Shown here: one piece after another, positions 6,813-14,986 of the stretch
Layout: each line of letters begins with the position of its first letter
Numbering within the stretch: the stretch's first letter is position 1
Assembly: GCA_017992175.1 (NCBI GenBank)
Contig: JAGOPD010000002.1
Coordinates: 1 to 41,546, forward strand
Origin: Candidatus Saccharicenans sp.
Lineage (GTDB): Bacteria; Acidobacteriota; Aminicenantia; Aminicenantales; Saccharicenantaceae
DNA length: 41,546 nucleotides
Reading direction: 5' to 3'
Notes under the pieces: generated by a model
Databases searched by the model: none
What the model was told of the DNA's origin: nothing
What the model saw: only the letters and a program-made list of their open reading frames with translations
Program-made: the position numbers and the translations under genes

Positions 6813-9566
6813 ATGTCTAAACAATTAAAGTTATTATCTGTTCTTATGTTATGCCTTTTAGTGCTGGCTTCTCTTGGAGTTGCTCAGGAAAGAGGCTCGG
6901 TGAGAGGCCTGGTAAAAAGTGATCAAGGCCTGGCTCTGGAAAATGTGACGGTGGTCATTTCCGGTCCGGCCCTGCCGATGGGTAGAGAATATGTTACCGG
7001 GAAGGATGGCAGCTTTATCTTTCAAGCTCTCCCACCTGGAAAATATACTCTGGTTGCTACTCACCCGGAGATGATTGATTTTACAGCTGAGGTCATAGTA
7101 GCCATGGCTAAGGAGACTTTCGTCAACACCGTTATGCTCCCCTTAGGTAAAATCAAAGAAGAAGTAACAGTCGTGGCGGCAGCCCCGATCATTGATCTTA
7201 AATCAACTGAGGTCTCGTCTAACTGGGTCTCTGAAGTGGTTCAGAAACTGCCGCTCGGGCGTTCCTATTCTTCCCTTTTCCAGTTAGCTCCGGGGGTAGC
7301 TGATAACCGTGATTTCGCCCCTAACGCCGGTGGTAACAAACAGGACAATGTTTATCTCTATGACGGTTCGAACATCACCAACCCCTTTTATGGTTATCTC
7401 GGAGCTAATTTTTCTGAAATGGATATCCAGGAGGTTAACATCAAAAGGGGAGGCATCAGTGCTGAATTTGGCCGGGCGGCTGGCATGGTGACTAATGCCA
7501 TCACCAAATCGGGCTCAAACAGTGTGTCCGGGACGCTCCGTTTTATCTTTTCTCCTTCTGACTTTACCTGGGATAGCCATGATCCGAATCTGGTTACCAA
7601 ATATGATTCCTACTCGCCCTCCATCGGAATTGGAGGGCCGATCATTAAGGATAAGGTCTGGTGGTATGTCTCCGGCAATTTGCCCTATACTAGAACGACC
7701 GGGCGGATAAACAATCTGGGCCCGGTGCCTAATGCCAAGACTACCTCAACTGAATTGTTCGCTAAAATTACAGCCAATCCCTGGCGGGCTCATTTGTTTT
7801 CTGTCAGTTTTAGAAATAATGATTTTACTGAAAAAAATGCTGGTATCGGAGTCAATGATCATCCGGCGGTGGCAGTCAATGGTGACGGGCTATCCAGGAT
7901 TATCTATGCTTCCTGGGTCTGGACAATTAATCAGTCAACCATCCTCGAAGCCAAATATGATCATGTCAATGAAAACTACAAAAGTGTTCCCATAACTGAG
8001 CTGGGATATCTGCCAACTCCGTTCAACTACCTGGAACCCTGGACCATGGGTTATTTTAGAACGGCGGCCGGTTATATCGGCGGGGGAGCAACAGCCTCAG
8101 GCCAGTATGTTGGAGCGGCCTCCGAATATAATACCCAGAACTTTTTCCGCGATGAATTCAAGCTGGTTCTGACTAAATATCTGGATTTTACCGGTCATTC
8201 TCATGTGATTAAGGCTGGATTCAGTTTTGATGACGGCGGGGAATATCTTGATCGCTTAACCAATGGCTGGGGAAGTATCATCACCACGACCTATTCCAGT
8301 CAGGCAGCTTTCAGGGCTCGCTATTATTCAGACCAGCCCGCTCAGGATTCGCGCGGGCGAACTTACGGCCTCTTCTTTCAGGACAATATTACCATTGGCG
8401 AGCGCTTCACTCTTACTCTTGGCTTGTTAGCCAACCGGGACGAATTTAGCAGCAAGACTGATGAAAAACGCACCTTTTTAAAATTCAACTTTGATAAGGA
8501 ACTCCAGCCCCGCTTAGGCTTCACCTTTACACCAAGCTTGAAGGTTGGTGATAAGGTTTTTGCCAGTTTTGGACGCTATAACAATATGGATAACCGTTCT
8601 ATTGCCAGAGCGGCCTCGCCTATTCGCATTGTCCGCACCGATTCTTATATTTCCCGGGCTGATGGCAGTATTATTGCTACTATTGTTCAGGGCAATGAAA
8701 CCGGCAAGATTATTCTGCCTGATCTCAAGCCGATGTATACCGATGAATTCGTGGCTGGTTATAGCCGCCCCTTCGCCAATCACTGGAGTGTTGAAATCTG
8801 GGGCGACTATCGTTATGTCAAGCATGTTATTGAAGATTTTCCTACCCGTAACCGTGAAACAGGTCCTTCCAGTTATGTTTATGGCAACCTTGATGGCCAG
8901 TTGATGTCCTGGCAGAACCTGCCTCCTGAAATACAGGCTCTGATTCCCGAGGCTGGCTTTACCGATTTTTATGCTGGCCAGGCTAAGAGAACCTATAAGG
9001 CTGTGACCTTTGAATTAAAAAGGCAATATGCCAATCGCTGGTCATTTAACCTGTCTTATACACTGAGCCGCTTGAGTGGTAACTGGGATCTTGATTACGC
9101 AGCGGGGACGGCCTTATTTTATGCTTCATCGTATATTGAAGATGCTCCCGGACTCTATCTGAGCGACCCCAACCGTAATGGAAAATTATCTGGGGACAGG
9201 ACCCACGTTTTAAAGTTGTTTGGCACCTGGGAATTTGCCAAGAGGTTCAGTCTCGGTGGCTATTTAAGAGTCCAAAGTGGACTTCCCTGGGAAAAGCGGG
9301 GGCTTGATTATTATGGCAACTATTATGCCTATCTCGAACCGGCTGGGACCCACCGGTTAAAAACCTGGGTTAATTGTGACCTGCAGTTGACCTATGAAAT
9401 TCCTCTGGGGAAGTTCAGAGGAATGATCGAAGCCAGGATGATGAATTTGTTTAATAACCAGACTGCTCTTAGAGTTGATGTTCGCGGTGATCAGCCGAGT
9501 TACATGATGCCGACCTCTTTTGCTCCGCCCCGGACCTTTGCCCTGACGTTTTATCTGTCTTATTAA
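6813..9566 (+). CDS. TonB-dependent outer membrane receptor, Oar-type, second copy
   Basis: This 917-residue protein has a signal peptide cleaved near GVA|Q (residue 24). A carboxypeptidase-regulatory-like domain (about 28-108) comes next, then a TonB-box-like KEEVTVVA and a plug (YLYDGSNITNPFYG; AEFGRAAGMVTNAITKSGSN). A beta-barrel ends in TFALTFYLSY with terminal Tyr. It shares the architecture of the receptor encoded just upstream, but is about 125 residues shorter and clearly diverged, so it is a paralogue rather than a recent duplicate. AAGGAGG at 6801-6807 fixes the ATG at 6813. It has its own promoter and terminator, which suggests the two receptors can be regulated independently. The substrate is unknown. 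Confidence 0.93.
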   Translation: MSKQLKLLSVLMLCLLVLASLGVAQERGSVRGLVKSDQGLALENVTVVISGPALPMGREYVTGKDGSFIFQALPPGKYTLVATHPEMIDFTAEVIVAMAKETFVNTVMLPLGKIKEEVTVVAAAPIIDLKSTEVSSNWVSEVVQKLPLGRSYSSLFQLAPGVADNRDFAPNAGGNKQDNVYLYDGSNITNPFYGYLGANFSEMDIQEVNIKRGGISAEFGRAAGMVTNAITKSGSNSVSGTLRFIFSPSDFTWDSHDPNLVTKYDSYSPSIGIGGPIIKDKVWWYVSGNLPYTRTTGRINNLGPVPNAKTTSTELFAKITANPWRAHLFSVSFRNNDFTEKNAGIGVNDHPAVAVNGDGLSRIIYASWVWTINQSTILEAKYDHVNENYKSVPITELGYLPTPFNYLEPWTMGYFRTAAGYIGGGATASGQYVGAASEYNTQNFFRDEFKLVLTKYLDFTGHSHVIKAGFSFDDGGEYLDRLTNGWGSIITTTYSSQAAFRARYYSDQPAQDSRGRTYGLFFQDNITIGERFTLTLGLLANRDEFSSKTDEKRTFLKFNFDKELQPRLGFTFTPSLKVGDKVFASFGRYNNMDNRSIARAASPIRIVRTDSYISRADGSIIATIVQGNETGKIILPDLKPMYTDEFVAGYSRPFANHWSVEIWGDYRYVKHVIEDFPTRNRETGPSSYVYGNLDGQLMSWQNLPPEIQALIPEAGFTDFYAGQAKRTYKAVTFELKRQYANRWSFNLSYTLSRLSGNWDLDYAAGTALFYASSYIEDAPGLYLSDPNRNGKLSGDRTHVLKLFGTWEFAKRFSLGGYLRVQSGLPWEKRGLDYYGNYYAYLEPAGTHRLKTWVNCDLQLTYEIPLGKFRGMIEARMMNLFNNQTALRVDVRGDQPSYMMPTSFAPPRTFALTFYLSY

Positions 9567-9620
9567 AAAGAGAGGTTTAAAAGCTCGTCTGAGCTCAAAC
9601 AGAAAATAAGACGAAACCAA

Positions 9621-9650
9621 AAGGGGGTGCTCAAAGGCACCCCTTTTTTT
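9621..9650. terminator. Bidirectional intrinsic terminator between receptor gene and tautomerase gene
   Basis: GGGGTGC (9624-9630) pairs with GCACCCC (9637-9643) around loop TCAAAG. On the plus strand seven T follow (9644-9650), ending the receptor transcript. On the minus strand the hairpin is followed by TTTTGGTTT, so it can also end the transglutaminase/Nudix/tautomerase transcript, whose last stop codon (9649-9651) overlaps the T run. Confidence 0.88.
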
Positions 9651-9852
9651 ATGATTTCTTAACCTGCTTTTTTTCTGAAGCCAGAAGGCCAGCTGACATG
9701 AATTCGTCTGATGGAAATTCCTGAATCCAGACTCTAATCGAATCAAGCGGGGCCTGGATGGATTGATGGACAGCAGCCGTAACTGCTTCCAGTAAGGCCT
9801 TTTTTTGCTCTTTGGTCCGGCCCTCCAGCAAATGGATTTCGACTAAGGGCAT
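9649..9852 (-). CDS. 4-oxalocrotonate tautomerase family protein
   Basis: The 67-residue product is close to the length of the 62-residue 4-OT of the catechol meta-cleavage pathway. After removal of the start Met, the catalytic residues align one for one with the family: Pro1 (general base), Arg11 (HLLEGR), Arg39 (SIRVWI) and Phe50 (SDEF). The active site is therefore intact and the protein is probably a keto-enol tautomerase hexamer. No meta-cleavage genes are present, so the natural substrate is unknown. AAGGAG about seven bases upstream supports the ATG at 9852. It is the last gene of a minus-strand unit, 16 bases after the Nudix gene. Confidence 0.9.
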   Translation of the reverse strand: MPLVEIHLLEGRTKEQKKALLEAVTAAVHQSIQAPLDSIRVWIQEFPSDEFMSAGLLASEKKQVKKS

Positions 9853-9868
9853 GATTTTTCTCCTTTTT

Positions 9869-10558
9869 TCAGCCCGGGTTTTTATGGCTGGTCAGCCGGG
9901 CTGGCTCTATTTTTTCGTTTAAAATATCAATCAGTTCAGACAGAACCATAGCTGTCGCCCCCCAGATTTGATAACCATTAAATTCATAATAGGGAATCAG
10001 AACTGATCGCCCTCTTAACCACTGCCATTCCTCTTTTTTATTTAGGGGGTCGAGAAGGTGACTGAGCGGCAGCTCGATAATTTCGGCTACCTCCTGGGGG
10101 TTAGGCTTGAAGTCTGGCCGGTGGCCAGCAGTCGCTACCACGGGCTGGAGGCAATAATTACTGATCTCAATAAAAAGAGGGGTTAGACGGCCGGCCAATT
10201 TTATTTGCCCCGGATTTATGTTCAATTCTTCCCGGGCCTCTCTTAAAGCCGCTTGCTCTATGGATTCACCTTCTTCTTTCTGGCCGCCGGGAAAAGAGAT
10301 CTGATGCTGATGATACCGGACCTGACCGCTTCTTTTTATCAAGACTAAAAAAATTCCGGCTTGGAAGGGATAAAACAGGACAAGGACACCGGCTGGCCAG
10401 GCTTCCTGGTTCATTTTTTGACGGGTCAGACTGGAGGCAAGGGGATTAAGGCTCATTTTTAGCTGAGAATCCGGGCCGGGCAGGGGCCGAGCCAGGCGGC
10501 AGGTCAAATAGTTATCCAGAAAATTGATGTCTTTAAGGAGGTTGTTAGTCTCACTCAT
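9869..10558 (-). CDS. Nudix hydrolase, CoA pyrophosphatase (NudL)-like
   Basis: The 229-residue product has a full Nudix box at residues 91-114 (GGQKEEGESIEQAALREARE then ELNI), which binds Mg2+ and cleaves nucleoside diphosphates linked to another group. Just before it, VLIKRSGQVRYHQHQISFPG matches the extra signature of the CoA pyrophosphatase subfamily (LLTxRS...R...G...FPGG). It would hydrolyse CoA or acyl-CoA to phosphopantetheine and 3',5'-ADP. The ATG at 10558 has only a weak Shine-Dalgarno sequence. It lies 47 bases after the transglutaminase-like gene and 16 before the tautomerase gene, and is probably co-transcribed with both. The subfamily call is good; the physiological substrate is inferred. 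Confidence 0.88.
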   Translation of the reverse strand: MSETNNLLKDINFLDNYLTCRLARPLPGPDSQLKMSLNPLASSLTRQKMNQEAWPAGVLVLFYPFQAGIFLVLIKRSGQVRYHQHQISFPGGQKEEGESIEQAALREAREELNINPGQIKLAGRLTPLFIEISNYCLQPVVATAGHRPDFKPNPQEVAEIIELPLSHLLDPLNKKEEWQWLRGRSVLIPYYEFNGYQIWGATAMVLSELIDILNEKIEPARLTSHKNPG

Positions 10559-10605
10559 CTATAGCTTACTCAATCCTGTTAAACCGTCTCGGTTGGTGCC
10601 TGGCT

Positions 10606-13287
10606 CTATTTAAGGTAGACTAAAGTTTTCATCAGCTGCTCGGCCAGTCCAATCCGGTAACCCTGGGAATAAAAAATTATTTCACCGTTACTCCTGACCG
10701 CCACCGCTAAGGGCAGGTCAGCCGAAGTAAGCTTTAAGGCCTGGCCAATGGCCGGTTGCAGCTGATTTTTAAAATCATAAACAACGACTGACCTGGCAGG
10801 CAAATGTGGATAAGTTGCGGACTGAAAGTCAGGCGGCAGCCTGTCTTTGGCGATGGCTACTATTAACTGGCCGGACCAGTCAGAAAAAGAAGAAGCCAGG
10901 GTTTGAATCTCTTCCATTAAATGCTTGGTTGGCTCCTTATCAGGTTCAATCAGCAGCAAAATAAAGTTATTCTGGCCGGTTATATTTTTTAAATTCAAAA
11001 GGCTTTTATCTTCAAACTTCATGATTTCAGGATTGGCCAGAAACTCACCAGCGGCCTGAGGCGGAGAAATCTCCTGTCTTATGCCCAGATCAATGTTCCT
11101 TTTTTCGCCTGGTTCAAGCTTAAAGAATAACAAACGGCAGAGAACGCTGCCATCGGCCTGACGATTACCGGTAATCAGGCTGTACTGACCAGGTTCAAGC
11201 TTAAGTTCGGCCGGAAAAGAGGCTAATAAGGGGTCATTCTCATAATTGAGTGTCTGATAACGGTGGCCATCGAAGTGGCCAAGAGTGAAATGAGTATAAT
11301 AAACAGGTGACTTGAGGCCAGCCGCCGGCTGGTAGGTCAGCCGCAAACTGGCTGTTTCTTTAGTTTCAGCCCGGATTTCCTGTTCTTCTGGTTTGATTTC
11401 TACCCAGTTGCCAGCTAAGAGAAAAGCTGGTTGTCCGCTGATCTGGTTTATTCTGGCCGGGCAGCCAGCAGTTCTGGCTACAGCCACCAGAAGAACTTTT
11501 ATTGAATAGCTATCAGCCAGTCCCAGCTCGAGAACCCGGTCGGGAAATAGGGGAACATTATAGTAGTTGCTCTCATCCAGCTTGATGTTCTTTCTTACCC
11601 AGTCTTCAATTAACCCGGGATTTTCCCGGAAAGCCTGTTGCTGGCTCTGGCTGAATTTTTGTTGAAGGGTCAAACGCCACGAGCTCAACAATTCGCGTCC
11701 AATTCTGGGTGAAATGACATACCGGACATAGGTTTCACTATCCAGGCCGGCCATCTTCTCCGGCCGTAGACTCAGGTGATGGAGCAGGACTTTGGCCGGA
11801 GTATCCCTCAAGTCCTTTTCGGTAATAGCTCCCAGCAGGAGCAGGCCATAATTTTTTTCTTCAGGCTTCAGATTTTCCAGAAATTGAATGATTTCCGGCC
11901 AGTTGCCACGGCTGGTCCGAAGATAGGGCCAGACGGTCTCAGGCGGAAAACCTTTTTCTTGAGCCCATTGACGGGCTTTTTCTTCTGTAATAAAAGTAGC
12001 TTCATAAGCCTGACGAATGGCATCTTCCTGGCGCAAGCGGCGGTTATTTTCCTCAACCTTGGTCTGGTCTAAAGGAGGGACATTTCTGGCTACCGGGGGA
12101 ACAAAATCAAGATCGGCCTGTTCTCCTGCCAGTTCCCGGCTGGCCAGAATCAGGACTGGCTGGCTGGCCTGACCGCCAGTGACCTTACTCCAGGCAATCT
12201 GACCGTCTTTTTCAGCCCAGATAAACATATCTCCCAGCCCGGTTGTAATCCTGGCTTCTCCTTTTTCATCAGAGAGCTGGCTGACTACGGGGTAAAACTC
12301 AGCATAATTGTAAAGGCAGAAGTCAACTCTGGCCCCGGAAACTGGCCGGCCGGAAGCATCTTTAACCTGAACTTTCAATTGAGCGGTTGGAGCGTAAAAG
12401 GCCAGCTGGTTAATCCGGGTGAAAAGCTCGGATCTGGTTATAATTTCTTCCGGTCCCTGGTATTGTCCGTAAACCGTGGTATGAACCATCATGGCTCTCA
12501 TCGCCGGGCCGGTAAACCAGCCACGGTTAAGTTCGGGCTCAGGTTCGCAAGCTCCCAGATAGTACCAACGTCCGTTAACCCAGACTTCTACCCAGGCATG
12601 ATTATCATCGGTATGAGCCCAGCGTGGAGTATAGACCTGTCTGGCCGGCAGGCTAACTGCCCTCAGGGCCGTCACGGTAAAAGTTGATTCTTCGCCACAG
12701 CGTCCGAAGGCGGTCTTGACCGTAGCCAGTGGAGCTGAGGTCCGCTCATCGCTCGCCCGGTAAGTCACTTTCTCATGACACCAGTGATTAACTTCCAGAG
12801 CCGCCTGATACATATCCAGATTTTTTATCCGTTCTTTGAGTTCTTCAAAGAAAACCTGGCGGGCTTCATCCGGATTTTCATTGTTAACCCGGTAAGGCAG
12901 AACAAAATGACGGAAAATGTCTTCCGGAATGGTTTTTCCCCAGGAGAAAAATTCCTTGGCGCCCAGAGCTGATCTAACCTGATTTAAAAAATAGCGGCCA
13001 TCAAGGTTGGCCAGATCGCTCAAGGGCATAAAAGCATATAGAAACTCCAGAGCTTCTTTTTCCTGGAGTGAGACGGGTTGATTAAAGACTTCAAGCAGTG
13101 CCTGTTCCCGGCCGGCCGCCGCTGCCATTCGCTTCTGAAATTGCTGATGAACAAGCTGGCGGTAGCCAGGATCAGAAATGAAATGTTCAGGCTGCCGGCA
13201 GCCAGTAGCCACTTCCAGGATAACTATTAAGCCCAGAAATGAGGAAAAAATTGACCAGAAGCGGTAATTAGCCGAGTTTTTTTTCAT
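10606..13287 (-). CDS. Transglutaminase-like lipoprotein with degenerate second repeat and thioredoxin-like C-terminus
   Basis: This 893-residue protein has an N-terminal signal with a lipobox-like VATGC (Cys30). A transglutaminase-like core spans about residues 140-260: nucleophile motif FGRCGEES (Cys197) and DDNHAWVEVW (His230). The third catalytic position, usually LDP, reads YLGACEPEPELN, a variant I recall from other transglutaminase-like proteins. An Ig/carboxypeptidase-regulatory-like domain follows (about 302-380). A helical region leads to a second, degenerate transglutaminase-like segment (about 560-632) where the Cys position holds Ser (ADSYSIKVLL). The C-terminus (about 770-893) looks like a thioredoxin fold without a CxxC pair. 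A protease, amidase or cross-linking role on the periplasmic side is possible but not shown. First gene of a unit with Nudix and tautomerase genes. Confidence 0.82.
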   Translation of the reverse strand: MKKNSANYRFWSIFSSFLGLIVILEVATGCRQPEHFISDPGYRQLVHQQFQKRMAAAAGREQALLEVFNQPVSLQEKEALEFLYAFMPLSDLANLDGRYFLNQVRSALGAKEFFSWGKTIPEDIFRHFVLPYRVNNENPDEARQVFFEELKERIKNLDMYQAALEVNHWCHEKVTYRASDERTSAPLATVKTAFGRCGEESTFTVTALRAVSLPARQVYTPRWAHTDDNHAWVEVWVNGRWYYLGACEPEPELNRGWFTGPAMRAMMVHTTVYGQYQGPEEIITRSELFTRINQLAFYAPTAQLKVQVKDASGRPVSGARVDFCLYNYAEFYPVVSQLSDEKGEARITTGLGDMFIWAEKDGQIAWSKVTGGQASQPVLILASRELAGEQADLDFVPPVARNVPPLDQTKVEENNRRLRQEDAIRQAYEATFITEEKARQWAQEKGFPPETVWPYLRTSRGNWPEIIQFLENLKPEEKNYGLLLLGAITEKDLRDTPAKVLLHHLSLRPEKMAGLDSETYVRYVISPRIGRELLSSWRLTLQQKFSQSQQQAFRENPGLIEDWVRKNIKLDESNYYNVPLFPDRVLELGLADSYSIKVLLVAVARTAGCPARINQISGQPAFLLAGNWVEIKPEEQEIRAETKETASLRLTYQPAAGLKSPVYYTHFTLGHFDGHRYQTLNYENDPLLASFPAELKLEPGQYSLITGNRQADGSVLCRLLFFKLEPGEKRNIDLGIRQEISPPQAAGEFLANPEIMKFEDKSLLNLKNITGQNNFILLLIEPDKEPTKHLMEEIQTLASSFSDWSGQLIVAIAKDRLPPDFQSATYPHLPARSVVVYDFKNQLQPAIGQALKLTSADLPLAVAVRSNGEIIFYSQGYRIGLAEQLMKTLVYLK

Positions 13288-13316
13288 TGAACCTGCCTTA
13301 AATTATCTCCTTTTTC

Positions 13317-13345
13317 ATTTTATTCTGGAGTCAGGGCGGATTCAA
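13317..13345 (-). promoter_or_regulatory. Promoter of the transglutaminase/Nudix/tautomerase unit
   Basis: On the minus strand, -35 TTGAAT (13345-13340), a 17-base spacer and -10 TAAAAT (13322-13317). The ATG lies 29 bases beyond the -10. Confidence 0.6.
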
Positions 13346-13425
13346 GACTCAATCTAATTTAAAGCTGCCCTGGCTCTTGCTCAGAATATTTTTTTCTTCA
13401 GATTGGGCAAACTGAAAATTGTTTT

Positions 13426-13453
13426 TTGCCTCGGGCCGGGATTGTTTTATAAT
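13426..13453 (+). promoter_or_regulatory. Promoter of the NamZ-like gene
   Basis: Perfect -10 TATAAT (13448-13453) preceded by -35-like TTGCCT (13426-13431) with a 16-base spacer. Together with the minus-strand promoter at 13317-13345 it forms a divergent control region. Confidence 0.6.
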
Positions 13454-13509
13454 TTGTTCGCTTTAAAAAGATTAATGACGAAAAAATAATTCAGGGGAGA
13501 AAGCCAGCT

Positions 13510-14877
13510 ATGAAAAAAATATTTAAACCTTCCGGTCCCGGTAAAGTTTATCAAAATTATTTCAAGCCGGTTGCCGGGGCGGCTGCTTTAATTATCTTTC
13601 TTCTGTTCTCGAGCTGCCGTCCGGGAGGGCAGGAGGCGGCCAGGCAAAAAGTGATTAAGCCTAAAGTTAAACCAGGCGTTGAGGTTTTTTTAGAAAAACA
13701 TCTCGACCTGGTCAAAGATAAGAAGGTGGGACTGATTACCAATCCTTCTGGCGTCAATTCAAAACTGGACAGCACCGCCTGGCTATTTAAGAATAATCCG
13801 GCTATAAATCTGGTGGCTCTTTACGGTCCGGAGCACGGGGTCAGGGGCGAGGCTCAGGCGGGGGAATATGTTCCTTTTTATTTGGATGAAAAGTTTAAGC
13901 TGCCGGTTTTCAGTCTCTATGGACAATCATTCAAGCCAGAGCCGGAAATGCTCAAAAACATTGATGAGCTGATGCGGAAGTTTGATACTCAATCTTCAGG
14001 CAAAATCCCTGAAGAGAATATGGTCAAAGGCCTGGATGTTCTGGTCTTTGATATCCAGGATGTAGGAACGAGGGTTTATACTTATGTGGCCACCATGGCC
14101 CTGGCCATGGAAAGTTGCGCTGAACTTGGAGTTGAATTTATTGTTCTTGACCGTCCTAATCCGATTGGTGGAAAGATTCTGGAAGGAGCAGTTTTAAAAT
14201 ACCCTGAATACAGCTCTTTTGTCGGCCTTTATCCTATACCGGAAAGACATGGCCTGACCATCGGGGAACTGGCCCGGTTATTCAACGACCAGTTCTTGAA
14301 GACCAGGGCCAAACTGACTGTTATCCCCTCCGAAGGCTGGAAAAGGGACTGGTGGTTTGACCAGACGGGCTTACCCTGGGTGATGCCTTCGCCTAATATG
14401 CCAACCCTGGAAACAGCGGCTGTCTATCCGGGTCAGGTCTATCTGGAAGGGACTAATCTGTCCGAAGGCCGGGGGACAACCCGTCCATTTGAGCTTTTCG
14501 GGGCGCCCTGGATTGATGGCTGGGAGCTCAGCCGGAAGCTTAACAGTTTGAATCTGCCTGGAGTTATTTTTAGAGAAGCCTGGTTTACCCCGACTTTTTC
14601 CAAATATCGGGGGGAAAGATGCGGCGGCTGTCAGCTTCATGTCCTTAACCGGGAAACTTTCCGGCCTTTTCTGACCAGCCTCTGGATTATCCAGACGGTT
14701 AGAGAGATGTATCCTGCTCAATTTGAATTTCATCCCGATTATTTCGATAAGATTATGGGCAATTCGGAGGTCAGACTGGCTCTGGAATCAGGACAGAGCC
14801 CGGAACAAATCGTCAATCAGCTGCGGGCTGGCTTAATAGAATTTGAGCGGCTAAGGCAAAAATATTTGCTCTATTAA
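13510..14877 (+). CDS. DUF1343 family lipoprotein, NamZ-like exo-beta-N-acetylmuramidase (GH171)
   Basis: This 455-residue protein matches the DUF1343 family throughout: KVGLITNPSGVN (72-83), ALYGPEHGVRGE (103-114), VFDIQDVGTRVYTYVATM (179-196), FIVLDRPNPIGG and TLETAAVYPG. The Bacillus NamZ member removes MurNAc from the non-reducing end of peptidoglycan fragments. The N-terminus has a hydrophobic segment ending in LLFSSC (Cys36), which suggests a lipoprotein; Phe rather than Leu at -3 is slightly unusual. AGGGGAGA 10-17 bases upstream supports the ATG at 13510. It may release sugars from wall fragments for the amino-sugar genes at 16646-22280, but MurQ and NagA are absent here. Family assignment is firm; exact activity is by homology. 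I leave the symbol blank because namZ is proven in few organisms. Confidence 0.9.
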   Translation: MKKIFKPSGPGKVYQNYFKPVAGAAALIIFLLFSSCRPGGQEAARQKVIKPKVKPGVEVFLEKHLDLVKDKKVGLITNPSGVNSKLDSTAWLFKNNPAINLVALYGPEHGVRGEAQAGEYVPFYLDEKFKLPVFSLYGQSFKPEPEMLKNIDELMRKFDTQSSGKIPEENMVKGLDVLVFDIQDVGTRVYTYVATMALAMESCAELGVEFIVLDRPNPIGGKILEGAVLKYPEYSSFVGLYPIPERHGLTIGELARLFNDQFLKTRAKLTVIPSEGWKRDWWFDQTGLPWVMPSPNMPTLETAAVYPGQVYLEGTNLSEGRGTTRPFELFGAPWIDGWELSRKLNSLNLPGVIFREAWFTPTFSKYRGERCGGCQLHVLNRETFRPFLTSLWIIQTVREMYPAQFEFHPDYFDKIMGNSEVRLALESGQSPEQIVNQLRAGLIEFERLRQKYLLY

Positions 14878-14906
14878 CCAGGCTTCTATCAGTCAAAATA
14901 AGAAGG

Positions 14907-14936
14907 TTGCTATCAGTTCAGGTTTTCCCTTAAAAT
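14907..14936 (+). promoter_or_regulatory. Possible promoter of the glutamine synthetase family gene
   Basis: -35-like TTGCTA (14907-14912), 18-base spacer and -10 TAAAAT (14931-14936), in the 109-base gap after the NamZ-like gene. Each box matches consensus only in part. Confidence 0.4.
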
Positions 14937-14986
14937 AGTGACTTAACCTTATCAATAACTTATTATTGAGGGAGGCAAATCAAGAG

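Noticed and set aside
9357-9746. 129-codon minus-strand frame running across the receptor end and the tautomerase gene
   Set aside because: It crosses a strong bidirectional terminator and overlaps a tautomerase with a fully conserved active site in another frame.
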